From contig JAQMWT010000552.1 of assembly GCA_029834535.1 (NCBI GenBank), forward strand, positions 1-64,000: a stretch of 64,000 nucleotides of DNA, given 5' to 3'. Positions 20,421 through 29,918 of this stretch are shown in pieces. Below the pieces are notes generated by a model. The model ran no database searches and was not told the origin of the DNA. It saw only the letters and a program-made list of their open reading frames with translations. Position 1 is the stretch's first letter. The number at the start of each line of letters is the position of its first letter. The position numbers and the translations under genes were made by a program. Source of the stretch: Chrysophaeum taylorii. Lineage: Eukaryota; Sar; Pelagophyceae; Pelagomonadales; Pelagomonadaceae.

Positions 20421-23309
20421 TCATCCCGAGGAAGATGAGGAGGAGGCTGATGCAGATCCGGGGCGTCGGCGTCGTCTTCGAGATGACGAGGAGGTGGCGA
20501 GACTGAGAGCGCGGCGATGTCCGCGGAGGGTGCGCTCGAGGCGGCGGAGGCGGGTGTCCTCGTCGCGGGGATTGGCGTTGCCGTAGAGGATGACGAGATC
20601 GCCGGCCTCGCGGCGTCTCGCTAGGCGCTCGCAGGCTTCCGGGGAGGCCCGAGCGGCGAGGAAGGCGTCGTAGACGAGAAGAGCGACGTGCTTCTTGGCG
20701 TCGGCGAGGGCGGAGAGTGCCGAGTAGAGGAATTCGGGGTCGTCGGCACGCGCGAGGGCGGCCCAGGTAGCCTTGTTGGGCGTGAAGCGACGCGCGGCGG
20801 CTCGGAGGGCGTCGAGGGCTTTGTCGTAGAGGCCGAGGCGGAAAAAGCCGTCGATCGCTGCGTTGTAGGTGACGAGATTTGGTCTATCGCGGAGGCGTGT
20901 CGAGCTTTCCATTTCGTCGAGAAGAGCCGTCGCGAGGGAAGCGTCTCGCGCGCGGAGGTGGCACTTGAGGAGGAGGGTGCGCGTAACGACGTCCTCGACG
21001 CCGGGAACGCGGCGCATGTCGTCAGCGAGGGCTTGGCCGGCGCGAGGCTTGTTGGCCGCGAGGCAGGCTTCAAGGAGTGCGGCGTAGGTCCGGGCGTTGG
21101 GCCGTACGCGGCAGTCGCGCATGCGTCTGAGCGCGTCGATCGCGCCTTGAAGGTCGCCGAGCTTCGCGTTGGCGAGAATTTCGATGGTAAACGAGACGAC
21201 GTTCGGTCGGAGGAGCGAACGCTTGCGCTCGAGGCCGTAGGCCGTGCCGTTGGTGTCCCTGCCGACGGCGTCGTAGGCGTCGTCGAGCTGGCGGAGCGCG
21301 TCGAGCGCGACGCGGGGCTGGTTGGCGCGCATGGCGGCCGTCGCGAGGTTCGTGTAGGTGAGGAGGTTAGGCTCGACGCGGCGATCGCGCATGCGGTCGA
21401 CCACCGCGAGCGCGTCGCGCCACCGCATCGCGACCCCGTAGGAACGCACGAGGGTGTTCCAGGCGGCGACGTCGGGCGCGCGATCTTGTCCCAATACGTC
21501 GGCGAGGGCGTCGAACGCGTGGCGGGCCTCGTCGGGCATGCGCGCCTCGGCGTACGCCTTGACGAGGGTCGTGTACGCGACGCGGCCCGGCGTAAGCCCG
21601 GCCTCGCGCATCTCGCTCACGACGCGCTCGGCCTCGGCCGGCCTCTTGGCGCGCGCGTGGTAGTTAACCATTATGTTGTACGTGACGGCGTCCGCGAGTG
21701 CGGCCGCGGTCGTCTCTGGAGCGTCGTCGTCGTCGTCGTCGTCTTTCTCGAAGAAAGCGATGTCGCTCGCGGCCGTCCGCAGGCCGTAAAAGAACTCGTC
21801 GACGCCGCCCGGCCTTCTGGTGGCCGCGAAGAGCCGCTCGGCGCGGCCGTCCCCGGCCTTGACGGCGACGGCAAGGAGCGCGTTGCAGAGCGTCGAGTCG
21901 GGCGCGCGCACGATCGTCGCCGACGAAGGCCTTCGCGCGATCACGTCGAACGCCGCCTCCGTCTGTCCGAGACGTCCGTACGCCGTGATCGCCGCCGTCG
22001 CGAGCTGGCAGTTGACGAGACGCGCCGCCTCGGTCGGGCCCCGCCCTTCCACAGCACGCTCGTACAGCTCTATCGCTTTGTCCGGCCTCCCGATCGACGA
22101 GTACGAGGCCAGAGCGTTCGTGAGGAGCTTGGCCGACAAAGGCACGCCCTGGAGCGCGGCGACGAGGGCGTCCAGCGACGCGACGGCGAAGGCCTGTCCG
22201 TACTCGCCGTCGGGCACCACCTTGGCCACCGACGCGTAGCTCCGGCACAGCGCGCAGCACCGCTCGAGAAGAAGCGACGCCGTCGCCCTCCCCGGAACGT
22301 TCGACTTTGCCAGCTCGCGGTACGCGAGCACCGCGCGCCCGACGTCCGCCGCGACGCGCCGCTCGGCGGCAGCACGCACCAGCGACGCCGCCGACTCGGA
22401 CGACGACTCCGACTCCGAGTCCTTCTTCTCTTCCTCCGGCGAGGGTCGAAACGTCCCGACCGCGACGAGACGTTCGAGCCGGAGCGTTACCTCTTGCTGG
22501 CTCGAGGCCGCCTTGACGACCGCCTCGACCGAGTCGCAGTCAACCATCCGGTCGCCACCCCAGCCACGCGAGACGGCGCGAATTCGGTCGCCCTCGCGAA
22601 TCCGCCCGTCGTCGTAAGCCGACCCGCCCTTGCGAACGCCCGTCACAATCAAACCGCCGCTCGTCTCCTTGAGCGTCAGCCCGAGCGGCTTGGACAGCGC
22701 GACGTCCCAGTTCTCGACGACGCTCTCGCGCTCGAGGATCACGCTCATCGCCGTCTCGTCCTCGTCGAAAGACCGCTCCAGCCGCAGCCGAACGCTCGGC
22801 TTCCTCGCCCGCGTTCCGTTGATAGTAGTCGCGCCCGCGAGGGTCGCGAGCCGAAGCCGCGACCGCAGCGCGCTCTCGATGCCCGCGAGCGTCGTCTTCG
22901 GCCACATCGCATCCCCGATCGTCGCAGATGTCGCCACGACGCGATCGCCAACGCGACACCCCGCCGCGGCCGCGCCGCCGCCTGCCGACACTCCGCTCAC
23001 GACCACGACCGACCGACTCCCTTCGGACGTCTCGCGAAGCTTGATGCCGAGCGGCGCCTCGACCGTCACGTCAAACTGGTGCGTCTTCGCCACAAGGTCC
23101 TCGCTCGCGTGCGCCGCGCCCTCGGGCACCAGCCCGGCCGTCACCACGAGAGGCTCCGATAAACTCACCATCATCATTCCCGAAGGCCGCCGCCCCCAAG
23201 CCTGCCGCAACGCGGGCGACCTCGTCGACGACACCAAGCACCAGCACATCGGCGCCATCACTACCAACACCCTCAACCACCGCATCATCATCATCATCAT
23301 CATCATCAT
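20421..23309 (-). CDS. PDZ-PPR fusion protein, probably organellar
   Basis: A 962-residue protein. The start is in a CAT/ATG microsatellite, giving up to nine Met residues, followed by RWLRVLVVMAPMCWCLVSS, a signal-like segment. About residues 70-270 contain two PDZ-like domains (PLGIKLRETSEGSRSVVVVS then AAGCRVGDRVVA; and PLGLTLKETSGGLIVTGV then IREGDRIRAVS). From about residue 330 a long array of pentatricopeptide-type helix pairs follows: VTYNIMVNYHARAKRPAEAE, RVAYTTLVKAYAEARMPDEA, AAWNTLVRSYGVAMRWRDAL, NLLTYTNLATAAMRANQPRV and NARTYAALLEACLAANKPR. The tail is basic and Ser-rich. PPR arrays bind organellar RNA; the PDZ pair might tether the protein to a protease or membrane complex (inference). 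Plastid or mitochondrial location is likely. Confidence 0.82.
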   Translation of the reverse strand: MMMMMMMMMRWLRVLVVMAPMCWCLVSSTRSPALRQAWGRRPSGMMMVSLSEPLVVTAGLVPEGAAHASEDLVAKTHQFDVTVEAPLGIKLRETSEGSRSVVVVSGVSAGGGAAAAGCRVGDRVVATSATIGDAMWPKTTLAGIESALRSRLRLATLAGATTINGTRARKPSVRLRLERSFDEDETAMSVILERESVVENWDVALSKPLGLTLKETSGGLIVTGVRKGGSAYDDGRIREGDRIRAVSRGWGGDRMVDCDSVEAVVKAASSQQEVTLRLERLVAVGTFRPSPEEEKKDSESESSSESAASLVRAAAERRVAADVGRAVLAYRELAKSNVPGRATASLLLERCCALCRSYASVAKVVPDGEYGQAFAVASLDALVAALQGVPLSAKLLTNALASYSSIGRPDKAIELYERAVEGRGPTEAARLVNCQLATAAITAYGRLGQTEAAFDVIARRPSSATIVRAPDSTLCNALLAVAVKAGDGRAERLFAATRRPGGVDEFFYGLRTAASDIAFFEKDDDDDDDAPETTAAALADAVTYNIMVNYHARAKRPAEAERVVSEMREAGLTPGRVAYTTLVKAYAEARMPDEARHAFDALADVLGQDRAPDVAAWNTLVRSYGVAMRWRDALAVVDRMRDRRVEPNLLTYTNLATAAMRANQPRVALDALRQLDDAYDAVGRDTNGTAYGLERKRSLLRPNVVSFTIEILANAKLGDLQGAIDALRRMRDCRVRPNARTYAALLEACLAANKPRAGQALADDMRRVPGVEDVVTRTLLLKCHLRARDASLATALLDEMESSTRLRDRPNLVTYNAAIDGFFRLGLYDKALDALRAAARRFTPNKATWAALARADDPEFLYSALSALADAKKHVALLVYDAFLAARASPEACERLARRREAGDLVILYGNANPRDEDTRLRRLERTLRGHRRALSLATSSSSRRRRRRPGSASASSSSSSG

Positions 23310-24132
23310 CGAACACAACGTGGTCGAGATCGCCGCCGCGTTCTGATCTGGTGTGCCACCTCACAAACTCCTTACATGCAATAATATAATAACCCCCGAA
23401 GATTTTTCTACTTCCTTTCTTTGACCAGGGGATATCATCACTATTGATATCCCTTTGCTTTGACTTTCTTTCTTTCGCTCATCAGCCCGTATCCCTTTTA
23501 CGGTCTCGTTTGATGTTTGTGTCGAGCCAACGGATCGCGTTCACTAGGTTCTTGGAGTATGGCCCCCTTCCGGACCTAGCGACGCGGGCGGTGAGTCCTT
23601 CGATGTCCGAGCCTACCTCCGCAACTTGTTTGGTGACGTGCGACCATAAGAGTGGTGAGTTGATGTCGTTGTCTGCGAGGGTCCGAATCGTCCGAGGCTT
23701 CGGAATGACTCGGAGCGGTCTCTGGTGCCCTTTTCTTGGGCGGTGTTGCCCGAGTCGATGTCCACGGCCTCCGCCATGGCCGGCTGATATGTTTCGGTTA
23801 GCTTCGGCGAAGAAGTTCCGACACCCGGCTCACGACCACGCGCGGCGCACGGGCCGCGTAATAATCACGGGGCAAGATTTGGCTCACATCAAACGACCGT
23901 TATGGGGAGACTCGCCCCCGCGTCGTTTGATCTGCCTCAACGGTTCTGCAACGGTTCTCTCCCACCTTAACGACGAACCAACTGCCACCGACAGGTGCGA
24001 CGACTCCACCCTATGTCGAACGCCACGCCACGTCGTACTCGTCCTCGCCTGTTGTTGTTGTTGTTGTTGTTGTTGTCCTCTGCGCCTCCTGATCGTGCTT
24101 CGCGTCCCCCTCGCAGACAGACGTAGTAAATC
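23310..24132. other. Divergent spacer before H2B, with a coding-like remnant
   Basis: This spacer separates the PDZ-PPR gene and histone H2B. On the reverse strand an ATG-less frame ending at 23482-23484 stays open for over 70 codons with natural composition, including IRTLADNDINSPLLWSHVTK and GLTARVARSGRGPYSKNLVN. It looks like a gene or transposon fragment but I cannot name it. A (GTT)n tract at 24051-24077 lies about 55 bases upstream of the H2B start codon. Confidence 0.4.
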
Positions 24133-24486
24133 ATGGCCAAGACTCCTTCGAAGAAATCCGCCAAGGCACCGAAGAAGGCCGCCGAGGGCAAGAAGAAGAA
24201 GGCACGCATCGAGACGTACTCGACCTACATCTATCGTGTGCTCAAGCAAGTTCACCCCGACACGGGCATCTCGAAGAAGGGCATGTCGATCATGAACTCG
24301 TTCATCAACGACATCTTCGAGCGCATCGCCCTCGAGGCATCCAAGCTGTCGCGGTACTCTAAAAAGCAGACGCTCTCGTCGCGCGAGATCCAGACGGCCG
24401 TTCGCCTCATGCTTCCCGGCGAGCTCTCGAAGCATGCCGTCTCAGAGGGTACCAAGGCCGTCACCAAGTTCACCTCCTCGTCGTGA
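24133..24486 (+). CDS. Histone H2B
   Basis: A 117-residue core histone without an intron. It has a Lys/Ala/Pro-rich tail ([19 protein letters not shown]) and the H2B histone fold starting at [20 protein letters not shown], followed by [20 protein letters not shown] and the C-terminal [20 protein letters not shown] with the conserved Lys that is ubiquitinated in other eukaryotes. Length and sequence are standard. It pairs with H2A in nucleosomes. No H2A gene is adjacent, which differs from the common head-to-head histone pair. Confidence 0.98.
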   Translation: MAKTPSKKSAKAPKKAAEGKKKKARIETYSTYIYRVLKQVHPDTGISKKGMSIMNSFINDIFERIALEASKLSRYSKKQTLSSREIQTAVRLMLPGELSKHAVSEGTKAVTKFTSSS

Positions 24487-24589
24487 ACGCCCATCAACCC
24501 GCGCACAGGTGTTTTCAAACACCACCCCGGTAGCAGAAGGCAGATCAAAGGCGTATACATATAATGGAGATCGTCGCACAGTACTATGT

Positions 24590-25640
24590 GACTGACTAAC
24601 TAACTTGAGGCCAGCCCAAAGCATGGGGCTTAGCTTCGTACAACACCGTGGCACGCGCGCCAGAATCACGGGGCGTTCAATCGAGGGCGGCATAAAAGAG
24701 GATTGAGGTCGAGTTGATGGTCTGTCGCCAGTTGCCACGGTTCTGAGCGAGGGAGTACCAGAACTTCGTTGGTATGTGGAATTTGCGGCGTGCCTTGTTG
24801 AGACTCTGGCAGCGTGTGAGCTGCGTGACCCTGTGGGGGTGTTTGAAGGCGCACCAGGAGGATGGTATTTTCCGAGGGAGGCGGTTCCAGGGTCTACGCG
24901 TAAGATGGCCTGCCCAGCGGAGTGTTGTCGGCGAGGGACGTATGTATCGATCGTCTCCAGGCCAATGCTCTCCAGTTTTGATGTTGGAAGTTTCAAGGTC
25001 TGGCATCGTGTAACGCAGCTTTTTGCGCACTGTGCGTGAAAGCATCGTGAGCGACTGTAGACAACCTCGGTCAAGCACCATAATTCCACACCGTGGAGGA
25101 GGATGGCGAGGAAGAGGCCTACGTAGACACTTCGCTTGGCTCGGTCAGAGACTTATCTCGACGCGAAAACGTAATGACGGAGCGCACCGAAAGCTGGTGC
25201 CGCCTTCTTCAGACGAGAGTCGACGCCCTCAGAGTCACTACAGTTGCGGGTGAGTGCCGAGCCCAGGTATTTGAACGTCGCCACAACCTGGATTTGACGA
25301 CTGTCACATACATCCAAGTCGGAGAGGTCGGCACTATCGTAGGTTGTTGGGTCATTGTAGAGAATGCCTGGCTTGACAACAAACAGTATCTCGGATTTCG
25401 ATTCTTTCCCTGCTTGGCGGTCGCCAATGTGGACTTCCATACCCAATCTAGTAAAGTGCTTGATGAGACGAGGCGCATCATCATTCACAGCCCGACGATT
25501 GCGAAAGGGAAACGCCGCATTATGAATGCCTTAACGAAATCAATGAATACGTCTCACGTTTTTTTATGCCTCCCTCACGACGATCATGAAACGAACGTGG
25601 AAATTTGAGGACCATGGCCAGTAATAAGGCGGGTGTAGAC
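24590..25640 (-). mobile_element. Degenerate LINE-type (non-LTR) retrotransposon, 3' part of the RT ORF
   Basis: On the reverse strand, frames spliced by eye give the typical C-terminal half of a non-LTR reverse-transcriptase ORF: YVFIDFVKAF at about 25570, then KSEILFVVKPG, ATFKYLGSALTRNCSDSEGV, LKKAAPAFGALRHYVFASR, VELWCLTEVVYSRSRCFHA, LRWAGHLTRRPWNRLPRK and KFWYSLAQNRGNWRQTINS. The FxYLGSxLT and RWAGHxxRMPxxRLPRK blocks are hallmarks seen in many algal and animal LINEs. The palm Asp-Asp motif is missing because the segment between DFVKAF and the KSE block is deleted, and several frameshifts and stops interrupt the rest, so the copy is inactive. It lies directly behind histone H2B. Confidence 0.75.
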
Positions 25641-26434
25641 ACTAGCCATATGTCCTGATCGTCGCCTCTCTAGGAGGTACGATGGAAGAATGTGTCCTCA
25701 AGTGCTTTCTTTGTGCGTGGTGGGTCGCATCACGCGCCCTCTCCTTTCGTATGACATGATCTCGCGTGGTGGATCGCTTTAAACTACTTAAATGAAATGC
25801 CTCACCATCCTTTGACTACACGTCCACATCTCACTTTGACGAGGGCGCGACGGAGCTGTGTTGCTACTCTGCTGCTTCATTGATTTGTACTCGCGAGTAC
25901 AAGTTTGCGTAGGCTCCCCGTCTCCCTTCTCCCCGGACTTTCCTGGCTCCTGATTCACGGGCCCGATATTCGTCTCCTCTCAACCCTTGGAAATGGCACC
26001 GACGCTGCTTCTGACTTCGTGCGCGGTCCTTCGCCGGCGGAGCTTATTGCCATCCTAGTTGTTTGATGCTGATGGCATGTTGTTACCGTGTGCTCTCGTG
26101 AAATTAGGCCGCCTCGCCCGAAACAAAGTACGGTTCCTGTTGTTCTCAGGGAAGTGAAGGAAAAAATGCGAGCGAGCGGCTCGCGAGCGATGTGCTCGGC
26201 CATTCGACCCGCAAACGGCTCAAAACAACGACTCATGATGCCCTTTCGAAGTCCTGAGAAGCTAGGGTCGAACGGCATGGACGGTCATCCGAGTAATCGG
26301 GCACGAAAATGGTCACTCCGACGGTGATTTTCTGGGGGTTGCGCGGGTTTCAGAAGGAAAGTTTGCGAGCGGACTCCTCCTACGAGTCCCCACGGACGCC
26401 CCGACAACGGAACTTCTGGTGAGCTCTGCTATGC
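25641..26434. other. Intergenic spacer with a perfect palindrome
   Basis: No supported gene. An 18-base perfect palindrome, TTGTACTCGCGAGTACAA, is centred between 25893 and 25894. The remainder shows no protein-like reading longer than about 60 codons and no clear repeat. Confidence 0.5.
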
Positions 26435-27710
26435 TTATGGTCCGTCTGGGCGCCCAAATAACTTAGAAGCGGAGGTTGGAGGAGTGTCTGAGTGCCCGAG
26501 TGTCTGAGAGCCCGAGGGCGACTCACAGACACTCGAGGTGGTGTTGGGAGCTTGAAAGGGGGAAAGCGGCATCCGATGGGCTTTCGAGGCGCGTTTGGAC
26601 TTGGCTATGCACTCCTCAGCCTTGGCTTTGAGTTGGAAGGCGTCTATGTCGTCGGGCTTCTTTTTTTCTCGGGCGGCGCCTCGCACGCGTTCTCGCTGCC
26701 GGGGGCAAACTTTGCACGAAGGCTCTCGGGGAGCCAGGAGAGGAGGATTTTCATGCCAAACTGGACTTCGAGGTGGCGAAGGAGGGCGATCTTTCCGGCG
26801 TCCTGGGTGGTGTAGGCTCCGAGGTTGTGCGTGCCAAGCGGCTCCTTGATGGCCTTTGCCGAGTAGCCCTTCATGGCCGAGACACCTTGCTTGAGGCACG
26901 GGAGCCGGAGTTTCTCCGCGGAGTTGGCGGCGCCGGGACAGCTTTGGAGGTCAGCAGATGTCAGGCGAGCGCCGCCGGCGTTGGGAGCTTCGGATTCTGG
27001 GTCGGCATCCGGGCTGGCGTTGGCGGCGGGGGTGGCGCGTTTTTTTTTCCGAGAAGATGGGAACAGCGTCGGCGTAGACGTGTTCAGAACCGCGGAGAGT
27101 TCGCCCGCCGGCGCCGCGCGGGCAGCGTCCTGCTGCTGCTCCTGGTAGAGCTGGATCCAATAGGGGGCCTGGTTTAAGGGGGAGAGGCCGGACTTGGACC
27201 AGGCCTTGCGGTTGACCTCGGGCTGGAGCACAGCCTACCACGCCTGGCTTAAGCACTCGAGCGTCTCCTGGAGATTCAAGGCGACGCGGCGTAGATCTTC
27301 TCCGAATTCTCCGAACACTTCGCCCCCTCGCCGTAGAGCGCGCTGCAGCTGTCTATGATCTTCTTGAGGCCGCGAGACTGACCGTCAGCCAAGACGCCCG
27401 CCCAGTCCGCGCTCGCCTCTTTGATCTAGAGCTCCCGGCGCTCCTCGAGTGGTAGCTCCGTCGTCGTCGGCGGCGGTGGCGGCGGCACGTTTTCTTTGAT
27501 GATCGCCGCAAGCCCGGCCTCCTTTATCGTCGCAACGCGATCTGCGACCGCCCTGTAGCTGACGCTCGCCCAGGCCGCAGTCTCGGCCTGCGCCTTCTTC
27601 AAAGCGCTCGCGACAGGCCCCCCGATGGCCACGACACGCATCGCCGCCTCACGGACGAGCTTGGCCTTGTCGCGGCAGGCCATAGGCACTGCCTGCGACT
27701 CCATGGCATC
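26435..27710 (-). pseudogene. Degenerate ORF B, unknown family
   Basis: A reverse-strand reading runs from MESQAVPMACRDKAKLVREA (about 27700) through a helical Ala-rich part and PPPPPPTTTELPLEE. It crosses a stop near 27427, continues as SADWAGVLADGQSRGLKKII (about 27410), crosses another stop near 27290, and goes on as GLSPLNQAPYWIQLYQEQQQ (about 27170), GALRHLEV-like text (KIALLRHLEVQFGMKILLSW, about 26780), and after a frameshift near 26660 PDDIDAFQLKAKAEECIAKS. Composition is protein-like and the order is consistent, so a former gene is likely. No known domain is recognised. It sits in the repeat-rich 24.6-33.5 kb block and may belong to an unclassified mobile element. Confidence 0.35.
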
Positions 27711-28865
27711 GAAGGTATCGGTCGCAACTTTTCCTTCAGAAATCTAAAGCCTTCACTTACCCAAGAACAACACCGGGCGCGCTGTGCCCTCACCGCCCTC
27801 ACCCATGTCGCCGCCGCGGGGAACCCCACCCAGGCCGCCCGATCCCAGCAGGACGTCACCCTTCGTCGCACATACGTCCGGCGGCAGCATGCGTACGACC
27901 TACGGGCGGGGCCCGTCCTCTCTTCGCCTGCCCCACGCCTCGGCGATGACCCCGACTAGGTCCCGCGTACTTATCTCCGCCCGTCAGGCACATCCCTCAT
28001 ACCCCACAAACCCACCCACATCCTTCATGCTCCCCACACACACCCCCCTCTTAGCAGTCGACATTTAAAGATACCCAAGAACAACGGGTACTTGGGAAAT
28101 ATGGCATCGTGCTGCTACCGTCTCGTAGCGTGGTTTTCTTGTGGCTTTCGCCTTCCGCTGACTCTCTCTGCTTTTATCTTCGTCGGCAGGTCTTATCGTC
28201 TTCTTTGACCTTCTGTTTCGTGGACCTCTTTTTGAGTCACTCCGCCTGCCCTTCTGCTTGTACCTTGCTTCGTCCTCATTCCCCGACCTCGCCCATTTTG
28301 TTCTCCTTTTCTCTTTCTTTCTACCTGTTTCCTTTTTGCTATCCGCAAGCATTTATTATTCTCTCTGACCCTCTCTTTCCCTTCCCTTGGCTTCCTGCAT
28401 CTGCCGTTCCCCATTGCGCTCTTTAATTTCGTCTTCGCCTTCCTTTCAGGTCTCTTGTCATTCGTTGAGCCTAGGAGATCCTTACTATACTTCGCCGAGA
28501 CTACCCGAGGAACTACCAAACTACATGTGGGTGCTTTGCGTCGATGTCGACGTCAAAAATGCCTAGCTAACTGTCTACATCGTGTCGTGTTGCCGATGAT
28601 AATCAACGGTCGAGACGCGGCTCCTCATCCCGAAAAAAAGACGGCCCCGAAAAAAAGTCGGGTTACCGAACTGGGGCCAAATTTATACGAGGCCCCGGTG
28701 GATTGTATAGATTTACCTAAAAAAAGCGTATCGTTTCTAGGTGTACACTTTATGGTAGTTCCGGGAAATCGTGTACTTCTCTGAATTGGTAGATGTGGCA
28801 GTCTACCCATGATGTCACGCAGTACGGTCCAAAGATCTTTTGTCATTCGGTAGTGTTTTTTTGCG
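27711..28865. other. Low-complexity spacer with a long pyrimidine-rich tract
   Basis: No supported gene. From about 28130 to 28470 the plus strand is dominated by C and T, so the open frames on either strand there (Lys/Arg/Glu-rich on the reverse strand) reflect composition only. An inverted arrangement of GGCCCCG and CGGGGCC-like words occurs around 28635-28705. Confidence 0.45.
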
Positions 28866-29918
28866 ATGATGAGCGTGGCGATCGAGGCGCCTATCGTGAT
28901 GAAGCAGAGCGATGCCCTGGCTCGCCGCCAGCGAGATGAGCTGACGAAGCGACACGTGATCGAGTGTAAACGTGTGGAAAGAGCATACAGACAGCAGGAG
29001 TTTCGCAAGTTGCCATGGTTTACGAGAGTGAGCAGACTCCTGTGTTGCGCCACGGACGCGCGACAGAACTATGGTAAGACGGCAGCCCTCGCGTCAAGGG
29101 GTGTGGGAGACTACGAGCGCGTTTCAGAAACGCTTCACCAGGACTTCGAGGATTACCAAAAGCAGGATGTTGAATCGGATGCCAACAAACCCGAACGAAG
29201 AGCGAAGATCATACCCGACGAGGCGCCCTTCGCACCGTCGCCCGCGGCTTTCGAGGAGGTCGTCGAGGAGGATGAAGAACCACCACCGCTGCTACCCGAG
29301 CGGAACCAATTGTCGGCCGCCGACTACCGGAGGCGCCTCCTGAGCGTTGTCCAAGAGCGTTCGACGACCGAGCAATCACCCATCGAGACAGAGCGGCCGC
29401 GCGAAGGTAAGCTCCGTCGCGGGCGCTCGCTTCGCCTCTCCCCCGTCGTCAAAGTCAAAGTCTACGACAACACTCCCACCCTCGATAACTTCGAGTGGTG
29501 CCACGGCAGCGAGATAGACCACAACAAACGCCTCGTCAAAGTTCTCCAGCAAGCCCATGGCGGCAAACGCAGCGCCTGGATCGACGCCGACGAAGAAATG
29601 CTCGCGAGAAGCGAAGGCTTCGCTGATGTCGAGACCTGGCTCTTGCACAAGAATCCGCCAAAAAACCGCAGGTCGAGCAGTCTACCTCTCCTCCGTGCTG
29701 CTGTGGCGTGTCACCACGATCCGCTCGCGGCATTGGCGGTGTCACCAACATCACGCAAACCCAAAAAAGTCAAAGCACGTGGCAAGAGTAACAACAACAA
29801 CACCCCAGTGGCGGTGCCTTCTCCCAATTTTGCGCGATGGACCAGCCACGACAGACGTAGTAAAAGCGCTGCCACTTCCGTCGCTCGCAAAATGGAGGAG
29901 CCAATTGGTCTCGATTAG
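28866..29918 (+). CDS. Hypothetical charged protein, family not recognised
   Basis: A 350-residue intact open frame starting at two consecutive ATGs. The N-terminal 80 residues are basic and helical (RQRDELTKRHVIECKRVERA), with a Cys pair in RLLCCATDARQNYGKT. An acidic Pro-rich linker follows (EEVVEEDEEPPPLLPERNQL). Around residues 205-270 is a compact block, TLDNFEWCHGSEIDHNKRLV then GFADVETWLLHKNPP, and the tail is basic with Asn repeats. There is no signal peptide or membrane helix. It is the only intact long ORF inside the degenerate 24.6-33.5 kb region. Codon use resembles other genes here, so I think it is real; function unknown. Confidence 0.55.
   Translation: MMSVAIEAPIVMKQSDALARRQRDELTKRHVIECKRVERAYRQQEFRKLPWFTRVSRLLCCATDARQNYGKTAALASRGVGDYERVSETLHQDFEDYQKQDVESDANKPERRAKIIPDEAPFAPSPAAFEEVVEEDEEPPPLLPERNQLSAADYRRRLLSVVQERSTTEQSPIETERPREGKLRRGRSLRLSPVVKVKVYDNTPTLDNFEWCHGSEIDHNKRLVKVLQQAHGGKRSAWIDADEEMLARSEGFADVETWLLHKNPPKNRRSSSLPLLRAAVACHHDPLAALAVSPTSRKPKKVKARGKSNNNNTPVAVPSPNFARWTSHDRRSKSAATSVARKMEEPIGLD

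Noticed and set aside
20688-23162. 824-codon open frame on the plus strand
   Set aside because: Antisense shadow of the PDZ-PPR gene, with Arg/Gly/Val-rich composition typical of high-GC shadows.
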